From contig NZ_CP004372.1 of NCBI RefSeq assembly GCF_000590925.1, positions 1,841,001 through 1,905,000 of the forward strand: a DNA stretch of 64,000 nucleotides. The letters are read 5' to 3'. Both the position numbers and the translations under genes were made by a program. Source of the DNA: Roseibacterium elongatum DSM 19469 (GTDB lineage Bacteria; Pseudomonadota; Alphaproteobacteria; Rhodobacterales; Rhodobacteraceae). Positions 32,383-41,215 of this stretch are shown piece after piece (the first letter of the stretch is position 1; each line of letters starts with the position of its first letter). The notes beneath the pieces are model-generated. The model saw only the letters and a program-made list of their open reading frames with translations, was not told the origin of the DNA and did not search any database.

Positions 32383-32799
32383 ATGGCAGAGATGATGCAA
32401 TTCGATCTCGTCAGCCCCGAACGGCGCCTCGCGTCGGTCGAGGCCTCCGAGGTGCGCATCCCGGGCGCCGAGGGCGACCTGACCGCGATGGCCGATCACG
32501 CGCCGACCATCACCACGCTGCGTCCCGGCGTTCTGTCGGTCACCCATGCCTCGGGCACCGATGACTATATCGTGCTGGGTGGATTCGCCGACATCTCGGG
32601 TACATCGGTGACGGTCCTGGCCGAACGCGCCATGCCCAAGGGCGAGTTGGACCGCGAGACGCATGAAAGCCTCGTGGAAGAGTTCCGGGCCGCCCATGAA
32701 AAGGCCAAGGACACGTTCAAGAACGAGCCGGGGCCGGTCGATGACGCGGCCAAGCTGCTGTCGGACATGGTTGCATTGGGTGACCACATCCGCATCTGA
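32383..32799 (+). CDS. atpC: ATP synthase F1 subunit epsilon
   Basis: This rotor subunit (138 aa) has the N-terminal beta barrel ([43 protein letters not shown]) conserved in epsilon. It is followed by a C-terminal helical segment. It is the last gene of the operon and a strong terminator follows 30 bases after the stop. Confidence 0.95.
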   Translation: MAEMMQFDLVSPERRLASVEASEVRIPGAEGDLTAMADHAPTITTLRPGVLSVTHASGTDDYIVLGGFADISGTSVTVLAERAMPKGELDRETHESLVEEFRAAHEKAKDTFKNEPGPVDDAAKLLSDMVALGDHIRI

Positions 32800-32828
32800 G
32801 CGCTGCCTTGGCCCGACGTGACGCATTG

Positions 32829-32859
32829 CCCCGTACGCCCGATGGCGTGCGGGGTTTTT
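32829..32859 (+). terminator. atp operon terminator
   Basis: CCCCGTACGCC (32829-32839) pairs with GGCGTGCGGGG (32844-32854), 11 bp with one G-U, tetraloop CGAT, followed by TTTTTCTTT. Confidence 0.92.
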
Positions 32860-32962
32860 CTTTGCCCGGGGCGTGCAGGGCCCTACGCTCTGTATCGAGG
32901 TGGGCGGCGCCGGGCCGTGACGCGCGCCATCCGCCGCCATGCCAAAGATCGAAACGGAACGC

Positions 32963-33313
32963 ATGAAACGCTTCGCCAGCCATCTCCTCGGTGTCGCGCA
33001 AGGGGCCGAGATCATGTTCAGCGATTTCGAGCATGACGGGCCGATGTGGTCGGCCGAAGGCCCGCGCGAGGCGCGCGTCGCCGTGACCTTCGGCGAGGCG
33101 TTCAGCACGGCCCCCGTGGTGCATGTCTCGATGGGGATGTGGGACACCGAGGGGCAGACGAATCAGCGCGCGGATCTGCGCGCCGAAAACATCACGCCGC
33201 AGGGGTTCGACATGGTGTTCCGGACTTGGGGCGACAGCCGGATCGCGCGGGTCAGGGCCGACTGGATGGCCATCGGGCCCTTGCCCGATGACGATATCTG
33301 GGATGTCGATTAG
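32963..33313 (+). CDS. H-type lectin domain protein
   Basis: This small protein (116 aa from the ATG at 32963) has wording typical of the H-type lectin (discoidin-agglutinin-like) fold: FSDFEHDGPMW, VAVTFGEAFSTAPVVHVSM, ITPQGFDMVFRTWGDSRIARVRADWMAIG. No signal peptide is visible. An earlier ATG (32939) would add eight residues. Such single-domain lectins occur widely in roseobacters with no known role. It follows the atp terminator and converges with prs. Confidence 0.75.
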   Translation: MKRFASHLLGVAQGAEIMFSDFEHDGPMWSAEGPREARVAVTFGEAFSTAPVVHVSMGMWDTEGQTNQRADLRAENITPQGFDMVFRTWGDSRIARVRADWMAIGPLPDDDIWDVD

Positions 33314-33329
33314 GCGCGCCGCTGGGCCC

Positions 33330-34358
33330 CTACCGTCCCCACATACCGCGCGGGTAGAGCCCTTCGTAGATCGGCACCAGGCTGGCGGTGTCGAACAGTG
33401 ACGACACACTGGTGCCGGACCAGATGTTCACGATCGCCTGCGCCAGCATGGGCGCCGTCGGCACGATGCGGATATTGGGACAGGATTTCACCGGGTCCGA
33501 TGCCTCGATCGTGTCGGTGATGACCATGGATTTCAGCACCGATTTCGAAATCCGCTCGACCGCGGGGCCCGACAGGACGCCATGCGTCGTATAGGCATGC
33601 ACCTCGGTCGCGCCGGCCTCCATCAGGACAGTGGCCGCCTTGCACAGCGTGCCGGCCGTGTCGCAGATGTCGTCGACGATGATGCATTTCTTGTCGGTCA
33701 CGTCGCCGATCACGGTCATGCCGGCGACTTCGCCCGCCTTTTCGCGGCGCTTGTCCACGATGGCCAGAGGTGCGCCGATACGGGTGGCCAGTTCACGCGC
33801 GCGGCTGACGCCGCCGACATCGGGCGAGATCACCATAACGTCGGACATGTCGCCATCGAACTGGTGCAGGATGTCGAGGGCGAAGATCGGGCTGGCATAA
33901 AGGTTGTCGACCGGAATGTCGAAAAACCCCTGAATCTGGGCGGCGTGCAGATCCATGGTCAACACGCGCTCGACGCCGCCATGGGTGATCAGGTTCGAGA
34001 CCAGTTTCGCGCTGATCGGGGTGCGGGCCTTGGTGCGGCGATCCTGCCGGGCATAGCCGAAATAGGGGATCACGGCGGTGACGCGCGCGGCCGAGGAGCG
34101 TCGCAGCGCATCGGCCATGATCAGCAACTCCATCAGGTTGTCATTCGCCGGTTTCGAGGTCGGCTGGATGATGAACATGTCCTCGCCGCGGACATTCTCG
34201 TAGACCTCGACAAAGATTTCCTGATCGTTGAACCGTTCGACGCGGGCATCGACAAGACCCACCTGCATGCCGCGATGCATGGACATGCGGCGCGCGATGG
34301 CTTCGGCCAGGGGCCTGTTGGCGTTTCCGGAAATGAGCTTGGGTTCGGTCGAAGGCAT
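33330..34358 (-). CDS. prs: ribose-phosphate pyrophosphokinase
   Basis: This enzyme (342 aa) makes PRPP from ribose-5-phosphate and ATP, feeding purine, pyrimidine, histidine and NAD synthesis. Motifs are [35 protein letters not shown], the catalytic-loop region VDKRR and the PRPP-binding [10 protein letters not shown]. The start is ATG 34358. It is divergent from an HCCA-isomerase-like gene. Confidence 0.95.
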   Translation of the reverse strand: MPSTEPKLISGNANRPLAEAIARRMSMHRGMQVGLVDARVERFNDQEIFVEVYENVRGEDMFIIQPTSKPANDNLMELLIMADALRRSSAARVTAVIPYFGYARQDRRTKARTPISAKLVSNLITHGGVERVLTMDLHAAQIQGFFDIPVDNLYASPIFALDILHQFDGDMSDVMVISPDVGGVSRARELATRIGAPLAIVDKRREKAGEVAGMTVIGDVTDKKCIIVDDICDTAGTLCKAATVLMEAGATEVHAYTTHGVLSGPAVERISKSVLKSMVITDTIEASDPVKSCPNIRIVPTAPMLAQAIVNIWSGTSVSSLFDTASLVPIYEGLYPRGMWGR

Positions 34359-34501
34359 GGCGGCAGCGGTCCCCTGGTCTGTCCCTTGGTGTTCGAGGCC
34401 GGACGCACGCCGCCGCCCCCCAACAGGCGACCTGCGATCGGTTGACACCCCCTAGCACCCGCCTAGGCTGCGCGCAAAGCCAAATGAGGAGCGCGCGGCA
34501 C

Positions 34502-35101
34502 ATGGCCCATATCGACTATTACCTTTCGGTGCTTTCCCCGTTTCACTACCTGGCCGGGCCGCGGTTTCGCGAGGTGGTTGCGCGCCACGGGGCCGAGGTG
34601 ACCTTCAAGCCGCTGGATATCATGGCGCTGTTCGATCGCACCGGGGGCGTACGCCCGGCCGAGCGTCATCCGTCGCGGCAGGCCTATCGCAAGCAGGACT
34701 TGCGGCGGCAGGCCAGCAAGTCCGGGTTGCCGATCAATATCCAGCCCGCGCATTGGCCGACCAACGCGGCCCCGGCCTCTTATGCCATCATCGCGGCGCA
34801 GAGCGCAGGCGGTGGCGACCTGTTCGGACTTGTCCATGCGATCAGCCATGCCTGCTGGGTCGAGGACAAGGACATCGCCGAGGATGACGTGATCAAGGCC
34901 GCGCTGGAGCAGACGGGGTTTGATCCCGGCCTCGCGTTTTCGGGGATGTTGGCGGGGGCCGAGATCTACAGCCGCAATCTCGAGGACGCGGTCGAGGCCG
35001 GTGTCTTCGGCGCGCCGTTCTGGGTGGTCGATGGGGCCGAGCATTTCTGGGGGCAGGACCGGGTCGAGGATCTGGATCTGTTCCTGTCGGGCAAGCTTTG
35101 A
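34502..35101 (+). CDS. 2-hydroxychromene-2-carboxylate isomerase-like protein
   Basis: This thioredoxin-fold protein (199 aa) is of the DsbA/kappa-class GST branch. YYLSVLSPFHYLAGPRF at residues 5-21 carries the Ser-containing active-site turn in place of CxxC. GVFGAPFWVVDGAEHFWGQDRVEDL is the conserved C-terminal cis-Pro region. The family isomerises hydroxychromene carboxylates in naphthalene breakdown. Here, with no aromatic pathway nearby, a glutathione-linked role is more likely. GAGGAG precedes the ATG. Confidence 0.85.
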   Translation: MAHIDYYLSVLSPFHYLAGPRFREVVARHGAEVTFKPLDIMALFDRTGGVRPAERHPSRQAYRKQDLRRQASKSGLPINIQPAHWPTNAAPASYAIIAAQSAGGGDLFGLVHAISHACWVEDKDIAEDDVIKAALEQTGFDPGLAFSGMLAGAEIYSRNLEDAVEAGVFGAPFWVVDGAEHFWGQDRVEDLDLFLSGKL

Positions 35102-35865
35102 ACGCAGGGCTCCGCCACTGGGGCACCGCGGGCGAGGCGGCGCTGGCGCTGCACTGCTCGCTGGCCCATGCGGCGGCCTGGGATGGCGTGGGGCGCGCGT
35201 TGTCGGACCGATTGCGCATCACCGCGCCGGATCTGGTCGGTCATGGGCGGGGACCCGAACGCGATGCGTCGCAGGATTACCATGATCAGGTGACGGCCCA
35301 AGCCCGTGCGCTTCTGCCCGACGGGCGCGGCCATCTGTTCGGTCACAGTTTCGGCGCCACCGTCGCCTTGCGTCTGGCCGTCGAGCACCCCGATCGCGTG
35401 GCCAGCCTGACATTGATCGAGCCGGTTCTGTTCGCCGCCGCGGGCAACAGCCCGGGCCGGCGCGCCCATGCCGCGACGCTGGCGGGGATGGAGGAACGGA
35501 TCGCGGCGGGCGACATGGCCGGTGCGGCGCGGCAGTTTCTGGACGTCTGGGGCGGTGGCGTTCCCTATGATGCGATGCAGGCGGCGCAGCAGCGCTACAT
35601 GGCCGACCGGATCTGGGTGATTGCGGCCAGCGACCCGGCCCTGAGCCTCGATCGCGCGGCGCTGCTGCCGCGACTGGACCGGGTGCGTTGCCCCGTTCTG
35701 TTGATCGAGGGGAGCGCATCGCCGCCGGTGATCGGAGAGATTCAGGCGGCTTTGGCGGCCGGACTGCCGGATGCGCGCCGCGTGGGGATCGAGGGGGCGG
35801 GGCACATGCTGCCGATCACCCATCCAGACCGGGTGGCAGCCGAGATCCGAAGGGTTCTATCCTGA
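35098..35865 (+). CDS. alpha/beta hydrolase
   Basis: This cytoplasmic alpha/beta hydrolase (255 aa) has the nucleophile elbow GHSFGAT (FGHSFGATVALRLAVEHP), an oxyanion-region LHCSLAHAAAW near residue 20 and the catalytic His in GAGHMLPITHP near the end. It starts at TTG 35098, overlapping the previous stop (TTGA). No better start retains the N-terminal strand. The overlap suggests co-translation with the HCCA-isomerase-like gene. The substrate is unknown. Confidence 0.82.
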   Translation: MNAGLRHWGTAGEAALALHCSLAHAAAWDGVGRALSDRLRITAPDLVGHGRGPERDASQDYHDQVTAQARALLPDGRGHLFGHSFGATVALRLAVEHPDRVASLTLIEPVLFAAAGNSPGRRAHAATLAGMEERIAAGDMAGAARQFLDVWGGGVPYDAMQAAQQRYMADRIWVIAASDPALSLDRAALLPRLDRVRCPVLLIEGSASPPVIGEIQAALAAGLPDARRVGIEGAGHMLPITHPDRVAAEIRRVLS

Positions 35866-35872
35866 ATTCCCG

Positions 35873-35990
35873 GAGGGTTTGCGCCGCGCTATCGCGCGTC
35901 GCCGTGGCGGAGGGCTGCAAGGGGCATCGAGCCCCTTGCCGCGCTGTTGCGCGTGCCGCGCGCCTGCATATTTGAAGGATAAAGATGGGG
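35873..35990 (+). repeat. dispersed 3'-end repeat, copy 2
   Basis: It starts with GAGGGTTTGCGCC just after the hydrolase stop. A 9-bp hairpin GCAAGGGGC-ATCGA-GCCCCTTGC (35917-35939) follows, and then a tail ATATTTGAAGGATAAAGATGGGG. The opening and hairpin are nearly identical to the copy at 52300-52412. Confidence 0.75.
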
Positions 35991-36008
35991 CAGGTTTGGG
36001 CCTGGGTT

Positions 36009-37062
36009 TCAGCCGCGCCACAGGTCGGCGATGCGTGTGACGTCTTGGGGTGTGCAGGACCAGTCGGTGACGAGGCGGCAGCGGATCGGCTCTTCTTCCG
36101 GGCCCTCGAGTGTGGATTGGAAGGGGAAGAGGTAATACTGCGCGCCGGCCTCCATCGCGCGCTTGTGGGCGCCACGGGGCAGGTCGGCGAAGATCATGTT
36201 GCCGGCCGGATCGTGGTGCAGACGCGCCTGCGGGATGTCGCGCAGGGCGCGGGCCAGATCGGCGCAACGGGCATTGGCGGATTTGGCCGTCTCGAGCCAG
36301 AGGTCACCGGTGACATAGGCCAGCATCTGAGCGGCGAGGTAGCGGTGTTTCGACCACAGATGCGCGGCGCGTTTGCGGCGCAGCTGGAATTCCCAGGACA
36401 GCGCGGGGTCGAACAGGACGACCGCCTCGACGCCGAGGCAGCCGTTCTTGGTGCCGCCGAAGCTGACCGCGTCGATCCCGGCCTTCCACGTCATCTCGGC
36501 CGGGGTGGCAGCCGAGCGCGGCACAGGCATTGGCGAACCGCGCGCCGTCGAGATGGGTCTTGAGGCCGAAGGATTTCGCCACGTCGGTCAGGGCGCGGAT
36601 CTCGTCGAGCGTATAGGCGGTGCCGACCTCGGTGATCTGGGTGATCGTGACCGGGCCGCGCTGCACGCCATGCACGCCCTTGTCGCCGGTATGCTCGATC
36701 GCGCGGGCCAGCGCCTCGGGCGTCATCTTGCCATCCGCGCCGTCGATCAGGGTCAGCTTGGCGCCACCCGTGAAGAATTCGGGCGCGCCGCATTCATCCT
36801 CTTCGACATGGGCGACGCGGTGGCAGAAGACGGCATCCCAGGGGTTGGTCATGACGCCAAGCGCCAGCGAGTTCGCCGCCGTGCCGGTGGCGACGAGGTG
36901 AACGGCGGCCTCGGGGGCCTCGAACAGCGTGCGCACCGCCTCGGCGGCCTCGGCGCTGAGGGGGTCGTTGCCATAGGGCATCGCGTAGCCCGCATTGGCG
37001 CGGGCAAGGGCCTCCATCACCTTGGGATGGGCGGGCCCTGTGTTGTCGGATGCGAAATTCAT
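36009..37062 (-). pseudogene. ltaE: low-specificity L-threonine aldolase, one-base frameshift
   Basis: The N-terminal part (MNFASDNTGPAHPKVMEAL to LGC) is in one frame from the ATG at 37062. The rest (TPAEMTWKAGIDAVSFGGTKNG to the stop at 36009) is in another. One extra base near 36507-36508 explains the break: removing it gives LGCTPAEMTWKAG, the normal wording. SFGGTKNG carries the PLP lysine. The enzyme cleaves threonine and allo-threonine to glycine and acetaldehyde. Both halves are otherwise intact, so a sequencing insertion is likely. The ATG overlaps the stop of the UPF0260 gene. Confidence 0.85.
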
Positions 37063-37505
37063 GTTCCCGGCTCCTCGATGATGTAGTCTTCCCAGTCTTC
37101 TTCGGGCACCTCAAACTCGGGCACCGTTATGCCGCGCATCGAGATGCCGGCCTGATGCACCGTTTCCGGGTCGCCCGAGATCAGCGGATGCCACCAGGCC
37201 AGTGGCTTGCCCTCGTGCAGCAGGCGGTAGGCACAGGTTTCGGGCATGAAATAGGCGACCTCGGCCATGGTCTGCGGCGTCAGTTGAATGCAGTCGGGGA
37301 CCAGTTGCTTGCGGATCTCATATTGGCCGCAGCGGCAGGTCTGGTCGTCGAGCAGCCGGCAGGCGACGCGGGTCAGGGCGACCTCGGCCGTGTCTTCATC
37401 TTCCAGCTTGTTCAGGCAGCACTTGCCGCAGCCGTCGCACAGCGCCTCCCATTCCTCGGGCGTCATGCGGGCCATCGGCACGCGCTCCCAGAAGCGGGGT
37501 CTCAT
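37059..37505 (-). CDS. UPF0260 (YcgN-type) cysteine cluster protein
   Basis: This small protein (148 aa) has CDGCGKCCLNKLED near residues 23-36 and a second set CRLLDDQTCRCGQY, then PETCAYRLL. These form the conserved Cys pattern of the YcgN/YkgJ zinc or iron-sulfur cluster family. The function is unproven. Both ends overlap neighbours by four bases (ATGA with ribF and with ltaE), so translation is coupled. Confidence 0.85.
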   Translation of the reverse strand: MRPRFWERVPMARMTPEEWEALCDGCGKCCLNKLEDEDTAEVALTRVACRLLDDQTCRCGQYEIRKQLVPDCIQLTPQTMAEVAYFMPETCAYRLLHEGKPLAWWHPLISGDPETVHQAGISMRGITVPEFEVPEEDWEDYIIEEPGT

Positions 37506-38428
37506 GCACGCTCCAGCGCCGCGCGCGCCTGTTCACTGTCGCGGTCCATCTGGACGATCAGGGCATCGAGGCTGTCGAATTTTTCCTCGCCACGCAGGTA
37601 GTCGACTAGGCCGACCGACAGGTGCTGTTCATAGAGATCGCCGGCGAAATCGAACAGGAAGCTTTCGAGGTTCGGCACCGTGCGTTCGAACATGGGCCGA
37701 ATGCCCAGATTGGCGACGCCGCGGTAGCTGCCCGCATGGGGCCCCGAGAGGACATCGACCAGCACGGCATAGACGCCGGCCTTTGGCACATGCAGACCGT
37801 CGAGTTCCATGTTCGCGGTCGGATAGCCCAATTGCCGGCCGCGTTTTTCGCCGTGCAGAACCGGGCCTTCGATGCGGTGCCAATGGCCCAGCATCGCGGC
37901 GGCGTCGCGCGGACGCCCTTCGGAGAGGGCATTGCGGATCGCCGTCGAGGAGACCGCCCCCAGATCGCCTTGCAATAGGGGCGCGATGGTTGTCTCGAAC
38001 CCCATCTCGCGGCCCATGTCGCGCAGCATCTCGGCGGTCCCGGCGCGTCCCTTTCCGAAACAGAAATCGGCCCCGACAACAACATGGCTGACACCAAGGC
38101 CTTCGGCCAGGACCTCGCGGGCGAAGGCCTCGGCGGTCAGGCTGGACAGGTTGCGGTCAAAGGGCAGTTCGGCCAGTACCTCGACGCCCAGCTTGGCCAG
38201 CCGGTGAGATCGCGCCTCGGCATTCATCAGGCGAAAGGGCGGGGCGTCGGGGGCGAAGAAGGCCCGCGGATGCGGCTCGAAGGTGACGATGCCAAGCGGC
38301 GCGGCATCGCGCCGGGCCAGGTCGATCACATGCTGGTGGCCCAGATGCACACCGTCGAAATTGCCGATCGCCACCGAGGCGCCGCGCTCTTCCGGACGAA
38401 CAAACTGATAGTCGCGCACGATCCGCAT
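37502..38428 (-). CDS. ribF: bifunctional riboflavin kinase / FAD synthetase
   Basis: This enzyme (308 aa) makes FMN and then FAD. The N-terminal nucleotidyltransferase domain has IGNFDGVHLGHQHVI near residue 21. The C-terminal riboflavin kinase domain has GRQLGYPTANMELDG and FLFDFAGDLYEQ. It is the middle gene of a minus-strand run (HAD, MaoC, ribF, UPF0260, ltaE). Confidence 0.95.
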   Translation of the reverse strand: MRIVRDYQFVRPEERGASVAIGNFDGVHLGHQHVIDLARRDAAPLGIVTFEPHPRAFFAPDAPPFRLMNAEARSHRLAKLGVEVLAELPFDRNLSSLTAEAFAREVLAEGLGVSHVVVGADFCFGKGRAGTAEMLRDMGREMGFETTIAPLLQGDLGAVSSTAIRNALSEGRPRDAAAMLGHWHRIEGPVLHGEKRGRQLGYPTANMELDGLHVPKAGVYAVLVDVLSGPHAGSYRGVANLGIRPMFERTVPNLESFLFDFAGDLYEQHLSVGLVDYLRGEEKFDSLDALIVQMDRDSEQARAALERA

Positions 38429-38477
38429 GGGGCGGGCTTACCCGCGCACAGACCCGAGCACAAGCGGGGTGGGGGTG

Positions 38478-38942
38478 TCAGTCGAACTTGCCCGAGGGGG
38501 CCAGCACGTTGGCCTCGCCCTTGACCACTACAGTGTCGCCAACGCGGCAATGGGTGGCCAGTTTCACCCGGCGCTTGGAATAGTCGATTTCCAACACCTC
38601 GACCTCGGCCGTCACAAGATCACCGGGGCGCACGGGCGCCATGAATTTCAGCGACTGGCCCAGATAGACCGTACCATGGCCCGGCAGTTGCTCGCCGATC
38701 ACCGCCGAGATCAGGCCGGCGGTCAGCATGCCATGGGCAATACGGCCCTCGAAGATGGTGTCCTGCGCGTAATCGTCATCGAGATGGACGGGATTGCGAT
38801 CGGTGGACACTTCGGCAAAGAGCTCGATGTCGCGATCAGTGACGACCTTGGTCAAGGTGCGGGTCATTCCGACCTCGAGATCCTCGATCACGATGGTGCC
38901 GCGGGGCATGTTGTCCAGCATGTCTACCGTCTCCTTTGCCAT
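38478..38942 (-). CDS. MaoC-type (R)-enoyl-CoA hydratase-like protein
   Basis: This hot-dog fold protein (154 aa) has the hydratase-2 motif DRNPVHLDDDYAQDTIFEGRIAHGML, with the Asp/His pair of MaoC/PhaJ. Family members hydrate (R)-enoyl-CoAs, linking fatty acid oxidation to polyhydroxyalkanoate synthesis. The true substrate cannot be read here. The ATG at 38942 has AGAGGA at better spacing than the ATG at 38945. Confidence 0.87.
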   Translation of the reverse strand: MAKETVDMLDNMPRGTIVIEDLEVGMTRTLTKVVTDRDIELFAEVSTDRNPVHLDDDYAQDTIFEGRIAHGMLTAGLISAVIGEQLPGHGTVYLGQSLKFMAPVRPGDLVTAEVEVLEIDYSKRRVKLATHCRVGDTVVVKGEANVLAPSGKFD

Positions 38943-39051
38943 CATGGCGTCCTCTTACGGCAAGATAGCGGGATTCTGCAATGCGGAAAGTAAGAAAATG
39001 CCGATACGAGACGGTTTTGTCGCAATTATGTTGCGCGCACTCTCCTTTCGT

Positions 39052-39924
39052 TCAGCGGAACATGCCGATGGCATAGGTCGGGGAAAGCTGCGCATCTGTT
39101 AGAAAAGCCTGCAGTTTTTCCGGATCGGGCTGACGCTGGGTGCCCGTTTCCTCGCGCGCCAGGCCGCCGGTGATGAAGACCGTGTCGATGCTTTCGCCCA
39201 TGCCGCCCAACACATCGGTCCGAATGCCGTCTCCGATGGCCAGAATCCGCTCGGTCGAGGCGGGGCGCCCGAATTGTTGCAAGCGGCGGCGCGCCAGATC
39301 GTAGATCGGGGGGTGCGGTTTGCCGAAATACAGGCTCTCTCCCCCCATCTCGGTATAGAGCTGCGCAAGCGCCCCGGCACACCATTCGCGGGTCTCGCCG
39401 CGGTCGACGACGATATCGGGGTTCGCACACAGGAATTTCAGGCCGCGCGTCTTGGCCAACAGGAACTCGGGCCGCATGACCGACGGGTCTGCCATAGGGT
39501 CGAAGGGGCCGGTGCAGACGATCCCGTCGGCCTCGGCCAGTGGAACGCGGGTGATGTCGACCGCATCTTCGGCCAGCTCCATCGGGCGGAAGAATCCTTC
39601 GTCGTGATCCTCTCCGATGAAATAAACCTTTTCGCCCACGGCGCCGCGCCACATGGCCAGCCGCGCACTGTCGCCCGACGTGGCGATGACATCCCAGGTG
39701 TCCTTGGGCAGACCCATCTTGTTCAATTGACGCTCGATGCTGGCGCGCGGCCGCGGCGAGTTCGTCAGCAGCAGGACCGTACCGCCCTTGGCCTTGAAGG
39801 CGCGCATCGCGTCGATCGCTTCGGCATAAGGCTCGAGGCCGTTATGCACGCAGCCCCAGAGGTCGCAGAACAGCACGTCGTAGCGGTCGGAAATCTCGGA
39901 CAGGGATTCGATGATCTGGGTCAT
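39052..39924 (-). CDS. HAD-superfamily class IIA hydrolase
   Basis: This phosphatase-like protein (290 aa) has the HAD nucleophile motif DVLFCDLWGCVHNGL (DxW form rather than DxD), LLLTNSPRP, and GKPHPPIYDLARRRL with GDGIRTDVLGG at the end. It matches the class IIA subfamily seen in alphaproteobacteria, close to NagD and p-nitrophenylphosphatase types. In the nucleophile motif the second Asp position reads Trp-Gly (FCDLWGC), a known variation in this group. AAGGAG lies before the ATG at 39924. Confidence 0.85.
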   Translation of the reverse strand: MTQIIESLSEISDRYDVLFCDLWGCVHNGLEPYAEAIDAMRAFKAKGGTVLLLTNSPRPRASIERQLNKMGLPKDTWDVIATSGDSARLAMWRGAVGEKVYFIGEDHDEGFFRPMELAEDAVDITRVPLAEADGIVCTGPFDPMADPSVMRPEFLLAKTRGLKFLCANPDIVVDRGETREWCAGALAQLYTEMGGESLYFGKPHPPIYDLARRRLQQFGRPASTERILAIGDGIRTDVLGGMGESIDTVFITGGLAREETGTQRQPDPEKLQAFLTDAQLSPTYAIGMFR

Positions 39925-39962
39925 GGGGGGCTCCTTGGGCGAACGGGCGTTGCATAAGGCGG

Positions 39963-40005
39963 ATGGGGCAGGGGGGCCAGCCCCGAACCCCGGAATATGG
40001 CGCGG
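39963..40005 (+). repeat. possible degenerate copy of the 3'-end repeat
   Basis: GGGGCAGGGGGGCCAGCCCC followed by GAACCCCGGAATAT resembles the hairpin and the CCCCGGAGTTT segment of the copy at 2686-2742. It lacks the CCAAGATGAAGG tail, so this is uncertain. Confidence 0.3.
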
Positions 40006-40088
40006 GCAGTGGCCGTGTCGAAAAACCTTCAAGAAATCCTGTCACGCTGCGCCCCGAGACCGGTGACACATGTGTGAAGGATGCAGTC

Positions 40089-40691
40089 ATGAGCCTGATG
40101 ACGGGGATGTGGATCGCCCTTTGCGTCGGAGGGGCGGCTGGTTTGACATTGGTGCTGGTGTTGATGGCCACGTTTCTGAGCCCGACGCTTGGCTTCTGGC
40201 CGGCGCGCGATGCGGTCCGCAAGGTGGTTGTGCTGTCCCTGTTTCGGATCTATTGCGCGGCGCTGCTGGCGGTGGCCGCACTATCCATCTGGCAGGCCGG
40301 CCTGGGCGGTTGGCCCCGCTATCTGCTGGGCATCCCGATCATGATCGGCGCTTATTGGGCCTCGGTCAGGGCCTATGCCACGCTGGGGCGCAAGAACACG
40401 TATTTCGGCACCGAAGGTCTGGTGACCGAGGGGCCCTATGCCCTATCGCGCAATCCCGGCTACGTGGCATCACTGATAGAATCGTCGGGCCTGACGATCG
40501 CTGCGGGAACATGGGCGGCCCTTGCGATGGCGATGGGGCTGTTGGCGATCTACTGGCTGTTCGCCGTCAACGAGGAACGCTGGCTGATCCGAGGATACGG
40601 GCGTGCCTTTCTGCACTACATGAAACGGACGCCGCGGTTTCTGGACGCGCGCAGCCTGGGCCGGGCCCGGGCCGCCCTGCTGGGAAACTGA
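40089..40691 (+). CDS. isoprenylcysteine methyltransferase/PEMT-like membrane protein
   Basis: This protein (200 aa) has four to five hydrophobic spans and a C-terminal methyltransferase signature YFGTEGLVTEGPYALSRNPGYV followed by NEERWLIRGYG. This is the SAM-binding RHP/E-E arrangement of the ICMT and phospholipid N-methyltransferase group. Bacterial members methylate membrane lipids or small hydrophobic substrates. The substrate is not known. The ATG at 40089 has GAAGGA seven bases upstream. Confidence 0.8.
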   Translation: MSLMTGMWIALCVGGAAGLTLVLVLMATFLSPTLGFWPARDAVRKVVVLSLFRIYCAALLAVAALSIWQAGLGGWPRYLLGIPIMIGAYWASVRAYATLGRKNTYFGTEGLVTEGPYALSRNPGYVASLIESSGLTIAAGTWAALAMAMGLLAIYWLFAVNEERWLIRGYGRAFLHYMKRTPRFLDARSLGRARAALLGN

Positions 40692-41048
40692 ATGCGGGCA
40701 GAAGCCTGGTGGCACGTTGCTCTCTTATGTCGGCGCATCGATGCCGGGCGCGCGGCCGCAGCAACAGGGTGTCGATGTCCTGATGATTGTCCTATTCGCA
40801 CTCCGGCGCCTTGAAACCCGCTGAGGTCGCGGTGCCGCCGACCGCGAATGGCATGGCGTGCGGGTGCCATCCGGTCGCGCCGCGCGCTGTATGGCGATGG
40901 CGCGGTCTGATGATGCGTAACAGCCGGGGGGGCGTGTCGCATCCAATCCGGCCCGAGGGCGACATGCCGGACCATGCCGCCCGCCGATCCGGTCGTTGGG
41001 GCCGGGCCCGCGCACGGGGGCGTGGGTCAGATATCCGCAGGTCCGCCC

Positions 41049-41077
41049 CCAACCCCGACCGACGCGGTCGGGGTTGG
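41049..41077. repeat. perfect 13-bp inverted repeat
   Basis: CCAACCCCGACCG (41049-41061), loop ACG, CGGTCGGGGTTGG (41065-41077). There is no T run, so it is not a standard terminator. It could be a protein-binding or extragenic palindromic element. Confidence 0.7.
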
Positions 41078-41157
41078 GTAAAGGTGGCAGGGATGATCGC
41101 GGTGTCGCCCCCGGCCTTTCGTGGCGAAGGCTCACTCGCGACAGGCTGAGCACCTGC

Positions 41158-41184
41158 AAAAAAGGCGGCCCAAGCGGCCGCCTT
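41158..41184 (-). terminator. ppaC terminator
   Basis: On the minus strand AAGGCGGCC-GCTTG-GGCCGCCTT runs into T residues (A run 41158-41163 on the plus strand), about 30 bases past the ppaC stop. Confidence 0.88.
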
Positions 41185-41215
41185 GATTGCTTCACCCGGT
41201 GTGAAATCTGACGAC

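Larger units (their letters stand above)
40692..41215. other. 524-base stretch without a recognisable gene
   Basis: Open frames here show no family resemblance or good start signals. It holds a perfect 13-bp inverted repeat at 41049-41077 and the ppaC terminator at 41158-41184. The remainder may be decayed sequence between convergent genes. Confidence 0.6.

Noticed and set aside
40725..41195. Hypothetical genes in the gap before ppaC
   Set aside because: Several open frames of 70-170 codons overlap each other on both strands, lack ribosome sites and show no recognisable fold, so none is supported.
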